Shown here: positions 1 through 6,655 of the stretch, one piece after another | Numbering within the stretch: position 1 is the stretch's first letter | How the letters are laid out: each line of letters opens with the position of its first letter | Source of the DNA: an uncultured Clostridia bacterium | GTDB taxonomy: Bacteria > Bacillota > Clostridia > TANB77 > CAG-508 | NCBI GenBank assembly: GCA_948976265.1 | Contig: CARFUA010000001.1 | Coordinates: forward strand, 28,121-45,193 | Reading direction: 5' to 3' | DNA length: 17,073 nucleotides | The notes under the pieces: generated by a model | Told to the model about the DNA's origin: nothing | Databases searched by the model: none | The model's input: the letters and a program-made list of their open reading frames with translations, nothing else | Translations under genes and position numbers: made by a program

Positions 1-23
1 GAAAATTTTTTACAAAAATTTTC
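1..23. terminator. Hairpin at the window edge, possible terminator
   Basis: A perfect 10-bp inverted repeat (1-10 and 14-23) with a 3-nt loop lies just beyond the end of the minus-strand gene that stops at 50. The arms are A/T runs, so it could end that transcript or one arriving from the left. The stem has almost no G/C, so the call is weak. Confidence 0.35.
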
Positions 24-49
24 AATAAAAACTTTAAAACATCATATAT

Positions 50-1447
50 TTATATTATTTGGGATTTTTTTTTTTGATACCAATATTTATTGGATGTGTA
101 TTTATTTTTATTTCTTCTTGGAAATTTGTTTTGATAGTCTTTATCAAATGATGTTAAGTATATGTGAAATTCTTTATCATACTTCTTTTCTATTTCTTTT
201 AATTTCTTACTTAATATTTTTTGGCTTAATTTTTGTTTTAATATTTTATTTGTATCCTCATTTTTTTGTTTATTTATTTTTTCTTTTTCTTTTCTTAATT
301 TTTCTTTTAGTTCGCAGTAAGTATTATAATTTGTGTCATTGTCTTTTATTTTTCCATTTAGTCTATTTAATAGATTACCATACAAAGAATCAATGTCATT
401 TTTTCTATTTATATTATATTTTTTATATTTTCCTTTTTTAGCACAAGACGTTTCTTCTCCTTTATATTTTTTGTATTTCTTATCACAATATATTTCATCA
501 TTTCTATTTTTGGGGATAAAATAATCATTACAAAATTCGCATTTTGAAATTACCTTTTTATTTATTAGTAATTGATAAAATGTAATATAACATAATTCTT
601 GTATGTTGTTAAAAGTATAAGTATATCTTTTTATTTTAGGATTTTTGTCAGTTAAATTAAATTGAAAAGTTGATGTTGGTATAGTAATTTGATTAAGTTT
701 AAATTTTTTAGTGTTACTTTCAACAGATTTATTCAAAAAAGAATTATCTACTAATTTTTTTATTTCTTTTAAATCATTTATAAAATTATCTAAAAATTTA
801 ATACAGGCATTTTTTATTATTGTTCCATTTTTTAAATCTTTATATTGTTGTGCTACTTTTTTATTTATAATACTTTTTTCCAATTTTGCTAATTCTCTTA
901 TTTTATTATCAAGTTCATTAAAATAATCAACTCTAATTTGGTGTAGAGTATTTTCAAAGGTGTTTATTTCATTTAATAGAATAGGTGATATGTCTTTTTG
1001 TATTTTATATTTTCTGGCATTTTTGTTATCTTTTGTAAGAGGTTCATATTTCCTTTTTTGTAAAGTATCTTGAATATCTATTTTTAATTGTTGAAAAATA
1101 TCATAATAAATAGGTTCATTAAAATCATAATCCTCATCGTAAGTGTATATGTTTGTATTTGTTTTTTCTTCAAAGGATAGATTTAAGATATAATTTTTAG
1201 ATTCTTCCAAATATTTTATAATTTGCTCATATTCATTCATAATTATTAATAATGTATTTCCTAATCTAGTAGCATTTGTTTGTAATGATTTAGGTTCTTT
1301 TTTTAGTTTGTTTTCATTCATAGAGAAAGATGTTTGTATTTGATTAATTCGTTCAAGTTCAATATCAGAGCGTTTATAAAATTCAATTTGAAAAGTATTA
1401 GTATAGTTTTTAAAGTCATATAAAATTAAATTTTCTATATAATCCAT
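50..1447 (-). CDS. DUF6076-like protein with Cys-cluster (zinc-finger-like) motif
   Basis: This is a 465-aa soluble, highly charged protein of unknown function. The start at 1447 has a strong AAGGAGG site (about 1458-1464). The N-terminal two thirds are mostly helical and rich in Lys/Asn/Glu. Around residues 300-345 lies a compact cluster, CEFCNDYFIPKNRNDEIYCD followed by a fourth Cys (ETSCAKKG). A CxxC pair, then 'YFIPxxxxDEIYCD', then a late Cys is the pattern I associate with DUF6076 (CGNR-like zinc-binding) proteins of Clostridia, often found in mobile elements. The tail is a Lys-rich coiled-coil-like stretch ending in a basic segment, consistent with nucleic-acid binding. It is transcribed away from the replication module and may be cargo or a regulator. 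The family name is from memory of the motif; the biochemical role is unknown. Confidence 0.6.
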   Translation of the reverse strand: MDYIENLILYDFKNYTNTFQIEFYKRSDIELERINQIQTSFSMNENKLKKEPKSLQTNATRLGNTLLIIMNEYEQIIKYLEESKNYILNLSFEEKTNTNIYTYDEDYDFNEPIYYDIFQQLKIDIQDTLQKRKYEPLTKDNKNARKYKIQKDISPILLNEINTFENTLHQIRVDYFNELDNKIRELAKLEKSIINKKVAQQYKDLKNGTIIKNACIKFLDNFINDLKEIKKLVDNSFLNKSVESNTKKFKLNQITIPTSTFQFNLTDKNPKIKRYTYTFNNIQELCYITFYQLLINKKVISKCEFCNDYFIPKNRNDEIYCDKKYKKYKGEETSCAKKGKYKKYNINRKNDIDSLYGNLLNRLNGKIKDNDTNYNTYCELKEKLRKEKEKINKQKNEDTNKILKQKLSQKILSKKLKEIEKKYDKEFHIYLTSFDKDYQNKFPRRNKNKYTSNKYWYQKKKSQII

Positions 1448-1643
1448 CTATTATTTCCTCCTTATCGTGTAACCACTAATAAAAAAATAAAAGTTGTTAA
1501 ATGGACACCATATATTATATAGAATAATAGTAGTAGAAGTCAAGTGTGCATAAAGATTTCAAAAAAATAGTTTTTATTTGTAGGTTGTTTATGTAGTTGT
1601 TCTAGAAGATTATATCTACAACTTACAGGAAAGGTAGGCAGAA

Positions 1644-1817
1644 ATGCAAGAAAGAATAAATCTACAAAAGATAAAAGAGATATGTTCAAAAATGGGGGTA
1701 GTACATTGTCCTGAAAGGGAAGAGATACAAAATGAAACCTATGAGGAATTAGAAGAAACGTGGGGATATAAAAGTATAGATTTTGTTAATGTAGGAGGGA
1801 ATAAAAGTGAAATATAG
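1644..1817 (+). CDS. Small ORF, 57 aa, unknown
   Basis: A 57-codon ORF starts with ATG at 1644 (MQERINLQKIKEICSKMGVV...) and is preceded by a purine-rich AGGAAAGG stretch at about 1628-1634. It ends at 1817, overlapping the GTG start of the next gene (1807) by 11 nt, which suggests translational coupling. It has two Cys and one Trp and no recognisable domain. The 196-bp leader between the divergent gene and this ORF contains a near-perfect 10-bp inverted repeat (1579-1588 and 1619-1628) that could be a regulatory hairpin. Reality of the gene is supported mainly by its position and overlap. Confidence 0.5.
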   Translation: MQERINLQKIKEICSKMGVVHCPEREEIQNETYEELEETWGYKSIDFVNVGGNKSEI

Positions 1818-2040
1818 TGAGTTTTTAGATGATTTATCAATGATTGCACGAAATGAATTAAGTTCTATGATAAGTAAGAAGATAGAGCCAAGTATAGAAA
1901 GAGTTGAAAAAACTTTAAGAGATGATTTTCACAATGTTTTAGAAGAAGAAATTGATAAAAGCATACAACCAATATTTAAAGATTTTATACTGAATAAAAT
2001 TAAATCAGAAGTTAAAAACGATAATTATTTATTATTTTAA
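1807..2040 (+). CDS. Small acidic helical protein, 77 aa
   Basis: The GTG start at 1807 is preceded by GTAGGAGGG (1792-1800), a strong ribosome site that fixes the start. The product (MKYSEFLDDLSMIARNELSS...) is predicted to be all helical, acidic and coiled-coil-like, with no Cys and no known motif. Its composition and spacing of Glu/Asp/Ile resemble the next gene (2059-2298), so the two may be paralogues. It lies in a tight same-strand series leading into the DUF927 helicase, so an accessory replication or regulatory role is a guess from context only. Confidence 0.6.
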   Translation: MKYSEFLDDLSMIARNELSSMISKKIEPSIERVEKTLRDDFHNVLEEEIDKSIQPIFKDFILNKIKSEVKNDNYLLF

Positions 2041-2058
2041 AATTAGGAGGTAATTAAT

Positions 2059-2298
2059 ATGAATATCAGGGAAATGATTATAAATTCAAAGGAAGTTGTA
2101 ATGTCAGAAATAAAAGGTGTAGAGAAAGAAGAAATGGAAGAATATTTACAAGAAAATATCTCTTATTTAGAAAATTCATTAAAAAATGTAATAGATAATG
2201 AAGTAGACGAAGGTATAGAAGATTTATTACTACAAAAGTTTCTAGAAGATTTTGAAACCAAAATAAAATATAGGTTAAGAGAAAAAGTTTTTAGGTAA
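2059..2298 (+). CDS. Small acidic helical protein, 79 aa
   Basis: ATG at 2059 has a textbook TTAGGAGG site (2043-2050) 8 nt upstream. The 79-aa product is strongly acidic in the middle (EKEEMEEYLQENISYLENSL) and ends in a basic patch (KYRLREKVFR), predicted helical throughout. Its stop codon (2296-2298) overlaps the start of the ribosome site of the helicase gene that begins 11 nt later, so the two are very likely co-translated. No domain is recognised. It could be a helicase partner or loader, or a small phage/IME-type accessory protein; nothing in the sequence decides. Confidence 0.6.
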   Translation: MNIREMIINSKEVVMSEIKGVEKEEMEEYLQENISYLENSLKNVIDNEVDEGIEDLLLQKFLEDFETKIKYRLREKVFR

Positions 2299-2309
2299 AG
2301 GAAGATATT

Positions 2310-4151
2310 ATGGAAGAAAATAAAAATCAAAAATTATTTAGTCAAAATGGTGTTTTACCAATAATAATAAACGGAGAAGAGTACACACGTATTCTTCCCC
2401 CAAATTTTATTGTAGAAAATAGTAAACTTTATGAAATAGAGAAGAAAAAGGATAAAGAAGGAAATATTATTGAAAATAAAAATTTTATTTCATCTGTTAT
2501 ACCTATTCTTTTAGATGTAATTAGTAATGAAGATAGCGAAGAGGAGAAAGTGAAAATTGCAATTTATAAATATAATAAGTGGAAAGTAGGAATTTTTCCA
2601 AAAGATATTGTTTTTAGTCATTTTGAGATAGTAAAATTATCTTCTTTTGGTTTACCTGTGAATAGTCTTAATGCTAAAATGTTTGTTTATTATTTTTCAC
2701 AATTTGAGTTAATAAATCTTGAAACACAGAAACCTATTAGAGCAGTTACAAAGTTAGGGTGGAGAGATGATTTTAAAATTTTTGTTCCTTTTACTAATGA
2801 AATTATAGTTGATTTAGATTATAGACTTCAAAAATGGCTTGAGGGATATACACAAAAAGGAAATTTAAAAGAGTGGATAAATGAAATAAAGTTATTAAGA
2901 AATAATATTTTATTTAGATTTATATTATCTTCTTCCTTCGCTGCACCATTACTTAGAATTTTAGGACATAGAATTTTTGTTGTTTATAATTATGGGGATT
3001 CGAGAGCTGGAAAATCTGCTATGTTACATACTGCTTTAAGTGTATGGGGAAATCCTGAAAATTTAATGTGTACTTTCAACACAACGGCCGTAGGAATGGA
3101 AAGATTAGCAGGTTTATTCAATGATTTAGTTTTAGGAATTGATGAGAAACAAATACAAAAATCACAAAATGAATTAGAGAAATTAATATTTATGTTGTCA
3201 AGTGGTACAGGTAAGGTTAGAGGAAATAAAACAGGTGGTGTTCAAGAATTAAATACTTTTAATGTACTTGTTTTAGCAACAGGAGAGCAAACAATAACAA
3301 CAGAAGAATCAACAACAGGTGTAGCAACAAGAATTTTAGAATTAGAAGGCTCACCATTCAATTATAAAGAAGAATTGAGTTCTAAAATGTATGAAACAAC
3401 TCAAAAATATTATGGTACTGTTGGAAGAAAATATATAGAAATTTTAATTAATAAATATAGCCAAGATAATTATAAAACATTGAAAGATTTGTTTGAAGAA
3501 ATAAAAAAGGAATTAAAATTAAAAACTACTAATGATATATATTCCTATATTTCTTCTGTTGCAGTTATTGTTTTAGCTGATGTGGTTGTAAGTAAAGAGT
3601 TATTTGAAGAAGATAACAAAGAAAATTCTATAAAAATGGGATTAGAAATTTTAGAAAAATTAGGAACAGCACAAGAAATAGATGTAGTAGAAAAGGCATA
3701 TTTAGAAATTACCTCTTGGATTTTATCTAATTATAAGTCATTTGATAAATATAAGATAGAAAATTATACAGAATATGACGATACAGAGAGTTGTTCGTTT
3801 AAAGAGAGTTTTGGACTTTTTGATAAAGGTGTTTATTATGTTCATACGTCAATATTGAAAGAATGGTTGAGAAAACATAATTATTCTACTAAAAAAATTA
3901 TAAATGGTTTAGCAGATAGACATTACATAAATGTTAATATAACTGAAAGTGGTAAGGTTGAAAGAGCTATACAGAAAAAGTTTAGAGGGGTAAATAATAG
4001 AATGTATGCTTTTCCAACACCATTTGATTTAAAAGAGAGATTAGAAAAAGAATTAATACAACAACAAAAGGAACAAGAAATTAAAAGAGAGCAGGAAATT
4101 GCACAACAATTTAAGGGAAAGCAACAATTACACGCTAATGGGGCAAGGTGA
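2310..4151 (+). CDS. DUF927 AAA+ helicase, Cch/MCM-like replicative ATPase of an integrative element
   Basis: This 613-aa protein carries a P-loop NTPase core: Walker A GDSRAGKS at about residues 229-236 and Walker B LVLGIDEKQ at about 272-280. A sensor-like stretch (TFNVLVLATGEQT) and an Arg-rich segment (GVATRILELEGSPF) follow. The order and wording match DUF927 (PF06048), the family containing the Cch-type helicases of staphylococcal SCC elements, described as self-loading MCM-like helicases. Residues 1-200 would be the primase-adjacent N-terminal part; the last 90 residues contain a winged-helix-like region and a Gln/Glu-rich basic tail. The start has AAAGGAAG at 2297-2304. With the downstream Rep-like gene it forms a replication pair, so the element probably replicates after excision. 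A hairpin follows the gene at 4172-4220. Confidence 0.85.
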   Translation: MEENKNQKLFSQNGVLPIIINGEEYTRILPPNFIVENSKLYEIEKKKDKEGNIIENKNFISSVIPILLDVISNEDSEEEKVKIAIYKYNKWKVGIFPKDIVFSHFEIVKLSSFGLPVNSLNAKMFVYYFSQFELINLETQKPIRAVTKLGWRDDFKIFVPFTNEIIVDLDYRLQKWLEGYTQKGNLKEWINEIKLLRNNILFRFILSSSFAAPLLRILGHRIFVVYNYGDSRAGKSAMLHTALSVWGNPENLMCTFNTTAVGMERLAGLFNDLVLGIDEKQIQKSQNELEKLIFMLSSGTGKVRGNKTGGVQELNTFNVLVLATGEQTITTEESTTGVATRILELEGSPFNYKEELSSKMYETTQKYYGTVGRKYIEILINKYSQDNYKTLKDLFEEIKKELKLKTTNDIYSYISSVAVIVLADVVVSKELFEEDNKENSIKMGLEILEKLGTAQEIDVVEKAYLEITSWILSNYKSFDKYKIENYTEYDDTESCSFKESFGLFDKGVYYVHTSILKEWLRKHNYSTKKIINGLADRHYINVNITESGKVERAIQKKFRGVNNRMYAFPTPFDLKERLEKELIQQQKEQEIKREQEIAQQFKGKQQLHANGAR

Positions 4152-4171
4152 ATTCTTTTTAATAAAGGTAA

Positions 4172-4220
4172 TGTTATATTGATTTTTTCCTTTAAGAATA
4201 TTCTATAAATCAATATAACA
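4172..4220. repeat. Perfect 14-bp inverted repeat between helicase and Rep genes
   Basis: Arms TGTTATATTGATTT (4172-4185) and AAATCAATATAACA (4207-4220) are exact reverse complements around a 21-nt loop, ending 6 nt before the ribosome site of the Rep-like gene. The right arm is not followed by a T tract, so it is a poor terminator. Its place just upstream of a Rep-type gene suggests an origin element, a Rep-binding site or an operator. Confidence 0.6.
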
Positions 4221-4239
4221 CAGGATAGGAGGAATAAAA

Positions 4240-5172
4240 GTGATACATAGTATTTATTTAAGTATAGTAGGAATTTTAATTAATCAAATTCCATTGTTTT
4301 ATGAATTATTTACAAGAAATAGTAAGCAAAGATTTTATAAATTTGAATATAAAAATGTCCGTTTCTTTTATTTCTTATATTCCAAAAGTTTATATATACA
4401 AACAGAAGTAGATAAAATAATTGGAAAAAGAGATATTACGTTAAATGATAAGGAAGAGTTTATAAATGAGTTAATAGAAATAATAACAGAATTTGTAAAT
4501 ATAAAAAAGAAAGATATTAAATTTAATGTTTGTAGAATTGATTATAAAGTGGATATCCAACTTACATCATTAGAAATGTCTAATATGCACGTTTTAATGA
4601 GTAAACATAGAACTAATTATAAAAAGTTAAAAGCAACAGGAATATATGATACGAGTATATCATTAGCAACACCATATTCAGGTTTAAAAGTAAATGTTTA
4701 TGATAAATGGGAAAAGTGTAAGTTGCCAGAGTGGAAGGGGGTTTTAAGAGTGGAACTACAAGTAAAAAATAGGAAATTACATAGGTTATTGAGAAAAGAA
4801 GGAATTAAAAGAAATATCAATGTATATTGGACCAAAGAATTTATGGAAAAATATTACTTTTTATACTATGAAGGATATTTTTATTTGGGAGATTATTATA
4901 AATTAAATATTTGTAAAAGGTTAATTAGAGAATCCAGTTATAGTATGACTATAAAAAAGGGATTAATAAAATTTGTTACAGAAGTTAATAGGTTTGGAAT
5001 GACAAAAGTATGTGAAAAATATTCATATAACAAAGTAAGAAGATACATTGATTATTTGAATAATATAAAAGTTAATCCAATTACTATTAATAATGATAGT
5101 GAAATAAATAAAATACAGAATATAGTAGAAAAAGCAAGAGAAGTTGCAGAAGAGAGATATTTTAAAGATTAA
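4240..5172 (+). CDS. Replication initiation (Rep_trans / phage replication protein CRI-like) protein
   Basis: This 310-aa protein uses a GTG start at 4240 with AGGAGG at 4227-4232. Three features recall the plasmid/phage replication-initiator fold: FNVCRIDYKVDIQL (about residues 98-111), then GLKVNVYDKWEK (about 148-159), then GVLRVELQVKNRKLHRL (about 167-183). In those families, 'R-hydrophobic-D-Y-x-x-D', 'YDK..E' and 'RxExxxK' mark strands of the initiator domain that nicks the origin. The C-terminal 120 residues are basic and include a YSYNKVRRYIDYL helix that could bind DNA. I cannot name the catalytic Tyr with certainty; many Tyr residues are present. It is preceded and followed by inverted repeats (4172-4220, 5181-5242), either of which could be its target. 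Together with DUF927 it forms the replication module. Confidence 0.65.
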   Translation: MIHSIYLSIVGILINQIPLFYELFTRNSKQRFYKFEYKNVRFFYFLYSKSLYIQTEVDKIIGKRDITLNDKEEFINELIEIITEFVNIKKKDIKFNVCRIDYKVDIQLTSLEMSNMHVLMSKHRTNYKKLKATGIYDTSISLATPYSGLKVNVYDKWEKCKLPEWKGVLRVELQVKNRKLHRLLRKEGIKRNINVYWTKEFMEKYYFLYYEGYFYLGDYYKLNICKRLIRESSYSMTIKKGLIKFVTEVNRFGMTKVCEKYSYNKVRRYIDYLNNIKVNPITINNDSEINKIQNIVEKAREVAEERYFKD

Positions 5173-5180
5173 AAATTAAT

Positions 5181-5242
5181 TTTAGGAATTGGTTACTATA
5201 AAGATAAGAAAGAATATTAGTGTAGTAACCAAAATTCCTAAA
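5181..5242. repeat. Long imperfect inverted repeat between rep and xis
   Basis: The left arm 5181-5198 (TTTAGGAATTGGTTACTA) and the right arm 5223-5242 (TAGTAACCAAAATTCCTAAA) are complementary except for two extra A residues in the right arm. The loop is 24 nt. There is no T tract after it. It could be a nick site for the Rep protein, a structured terminator, or an arm/Xis site for the integrase module that follows. Confidence 0.5.
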
Positions 5243-5287
5243 AAGTGTGATTATGTTCAAATTAAGAGAAGATAGGAAGTGAAGTAA

Positions 5288-5533
5288 TTGAATAGAAATT
5301 ATAATAAAATAGAAAAATTAACAATTATTGATGTTGCAAAAATTTTACATAAGAGCGAAGAGTTTATTAGATATGGATTAGTTACAGGAGCATTACCATT
5401 TGGGGTAGCAATTAAATTACCTAAAAAGAAAAAATATAATTATTTTATTAATCCTAAACAATTTTGGGATTATGTAGGTAATGAGAAAAATATTGAAAAT
5501 ATCTATATGGAAGAAGGAATATTTATCTTATAA
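5288..5533 (+). CDS. xis: Excisionase-like helix-turn-helix protein
   Basis: This 81-aa protein starts at TTG 5288, chosen because AGGAAG (5275-5280) sits 7 nt upstream and no ATG is available. Residues 10-33 (KLTIIDVAKILHKSEEFIRYGL) are a MerR/excisionase-type HTH: 'T-x-x-D-V-A-x-x-L' followed by a recognition helix. A short basic wing (KLPKKKKYNYFINPKQFWDYV) gives the 'R/K-x-x-Y-x-I-x-P-x-x-F' ending typical of DNA-binding proteins next to clostridial integrases. It ends 34 nt before the integrase start and is probably the recombination directionality factor that favours excision. The family inference is strong; actual excisionase activity is inferred from position. Confidence 0.7.
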   Translation: MNRNYNKIEKLTIIDVAKILHKSEEFIRYGLVTGALPFGVAIKLPKKKKYNYFINPKQFWDYVGNEKNIENIYMEEGIFIL

Positions 5534-5567
5534 TAAATCAAAATTAGAAAGAAAGGGGAGATAAGAA

Positions 5568-6613
5568 TTGAGGATGCCTAGTCGGATATCGGCTCATTAA
5601 TAAAATTGAAAGGTCAACGTAGGAGACCATTTCAGGTACGTGTAACTGTTGGTAGAAAAGAAAATGGACGTTTAAAGTATGCCTATTTAGGATATTATGC
5701 AACAAGAGAAGAGGGACTTGCAAAATTAGCAGAATATAATAATAAACCTTGGGATATAGACAAAAAGAATATTACATTTGAAGAATTATATTCAAAGTGG
5801 TCTAGTGAACATTACGATAAAATAGGAAAGACAGGGGTTTCAGGGTATAAAACTGCTTATAAGTATTGTCAACCATTATATAAACAAAAATTTTGTGAAA
5901 TAACTTATTTAGCATTACAGGCAACTGTGGATAATTCTAATAAAAATTATTATCCTAAAAAGGAAATAAAAAAATTACTAAATCAGTTATATGATTATGC
6001 AATAAAATTAGAAATAGTAGATAAAAGGTTAAGTAAATTTGTAGATTGTGGCTCAAATGATAAAGAGAGTACAAGAAAACCTTTTACACAAAATGAGATT
6101 AAAGTATTATGGGATAATGTTAATAAAGTTGAATTTGTTGATTCAATAATCCTCCTAATATATACTCGGATTAAGAATTTCAGAATTGTTAAGCATAAAG
6201 ATAGAGAATGTTCATTTATCAGAAAAATATATGATACGGACGGACGGTAAGACCAAAGCAGGACGTAATCGTACGATACCATTACATAATAGGATAATTC
6301 CAATAATTAGTAAATATTATAATAAAAATAAGGACAAAGAGTATTTAATAACTAATAAAAAAGGGGAACAAATGAAATATGATAATTATTATAAAATGAA
6401 ATTCAAACCTATAATTGAGAAATTAGGATTAGATAAACATAAGCCTCACGATCGGAAGGCACACGGCAATTAGTTTATTAAATTCAGCAGGAGCCAATAG
6501 AACTTGTGTAAGGTTAATCGTTGGGCATAGTAATCGGAGGGGACGTAACCGATTCCGTATATACTCATAAATCATTGGACGAGTTATTAGAAACTATAAA
6601 TTTAATCAAATAA
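5568..6613 (+). CDS. int: Tyrosine integrase, intact only if eight in-frame CGG sites are read with a +1 shift
   Basis: Read in one standard frame from TTG 5568 (ribosome site AAGGGGAG, about 5553-5560), translation stops after ten codons. Omitting one C at 5583, 5590, 6167, 6237, 6241, 6245, 6453 and 6535 gives one 345-aa protein ending at 6613. Order: basic N-terminus (MRMPSGYGSLIKLKGQRRRP, AP2-like arm-binding), SAM-like core-binding domain (about 65-170), catalytic domain with R202 (YTGLRISELL), K226/K228 (MIGGGKTKAGRNR), H292/R295 (HDGRHT), H318 (VGHSNGGDVTD) and Y329 (SVYTHKS). All catalytic residues are therefore retained. In each case the extra C precedes a Gly codon. A conventional annotator would see a frameshifted pseudogene with ORFs 5606-6250 and 6186-6473. 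It follows the excisionase-like gene and is ended by a hairpin at 6616-6652. Confidence 0.85.
5583..5592 (+). other. Two candidate CGG +1 recoding sites (integrase N-terminus)
   Basis: The sequence AGT-C-GGA-TAT-C-GGC has an extra C at 5583 and another at 5590. Skipping both yields Ser-Gly-Tyr-Gly, matching the common 'SGYGS' / 'NGYGS' start of this integrase family. In frame the ribosome would meet CGG at each site. Without the shifts a TAA at 5598-5600 ends the protein. Confidence 0.6.
6167..6170 (+). other. Candidate CGG +1 recoding site (integrase TGLR motif)
   Basis: ACT-C-GGA-TTA-AGA: skipping C6167 gives Thr-Gly-Leu-Arg, the conserved box I motif that carries the first catalytic Arg. 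The frame used upstream of this point (5606-6250 reading) continues only into non-conserved residues. Confidence 0.6.
6237..6248 (+). other. Three consecutive candidate CGGN recoding sites (integrase beta-hairpin Lys motif)
   Basis: ATA-CGGA-CGGA-CGGT-AAG holds three back-to-back four-base units. Skipping C6237, C6241 and C6245 gives Ile-Gly-Gly-Gly-Lys-Thr-Lys-Ala-Gly, the family-typical 'GG-x-KT-x-AG' strand with the catalytic Lys. The plain reading (Ile-Arg-Thr-Asp-Gly-Lys) stays in frame because three extra bases equal one codon, but does not resemble the family. Confidence 0.55.
6453..6456 (+). other. Candidate CGG +1 recoding site (integrase HxxR box)
   Basis: CAC-GAT-C-GGA-AGG-CAC: skipping C6453 gives His-Asp-Gly-Arg-His, box II of tyrosine recombinases. 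Standard reading gives His-Asp-Arg-Lys-Ala and stops at 6471-6473. Confidence 0.6.
6535..6538 (+). other. Candidate CGG +1 recoding site (integrase C-terminal box)
   Basis: AGT-AAT-C-GGA-GGG-GAC: skipping C6535 gives Ser-Asn-Gly-Gly-Asp-Val-Thr-Asp-Ser-Val-Tyr-Thr-His, the conserved run from the last catalytic His to the nucleophilic Tyr. Standard reading leads to Asn-Arg-Arg-Gly-Arg-Asn and a stop before the Tyr. Confidence 0.6.
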
Positions 6614-6615
6614 AT

Positions 6616-6652
6616 AAAAAGGGAATAGTTATTAATTCAACTATTCCTTTTT
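6616..6652 (+). terminator. Rho-independent terminator after the integrase
   Basis: The stem GGAATAGTT / AACTATTCC (6622-6630, 6639-6647) is extended by A and T runs and followed by TTTTT. It lies 3 nt after the integrase stop codon and 4 nt before the end of the convergent gene at 6656, so the A run on the other strand lets it serve both. Confidence 0.8.
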
Positions 6653-6655
6653 AGA

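Noticed and set aside
94..926. Plus-strand hydrophobic ORFs (Phe/Leu/Tyr-rich)
   Set aside because: They are shadows of the Lys/Asn-rich minus-strand gene 50-1447, whose A-rich codons read as T-rich on the other strand.
3923..4213. Minus-strand 96-aa Cys-rich ORF
   Set aside because: Antisense to the Gln/Glu-rich end of the DUF927 gene; the Cys/Leu content comes from reading CAA/GAA repeats in reverse.
5583..5593. Single missing C (AGT-CCG-GAT reading Ser-Pro-Asp-Ile-Gly) at the integrase start
   Set aside because: This also restores the frame, but it yields a less typical N-terminus than Ser-Gly-Tyr-Gly-Ser and would be the only deletion among otherwise uniform C insertions.
5995..6303. 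Minus-strand 102-aa ORF
   Set aside because: It is antisense to the integrase and has no ribosome site or recognisable motif.
6186..6473. Separate 95-aa protein
   Set aside because: It is the third-frame segment of the integrase (catalytic domain part), has no ribosome site, and loses its end at the next CGG site.
5568..6613. Ordinary decayed integrase pseudogene
   Set aside because: All disruptions are one kind (extra C before a Gly codon, always creating in-frame CGG), no catalytic residue is lost, no nonsense substitution or deletion is seen, and the corrected length is an exact multiple of three. Not fully excluded, since a systematic assembly artefact remains possible.
5568..6613. CGG reassigned to another amino acid (Trp or Gln, as in some low-G+C bacteria)
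   Set aside because: A changed meaning would keep the frame. Here the frame must change by +1 at most sites to keep the protein open.
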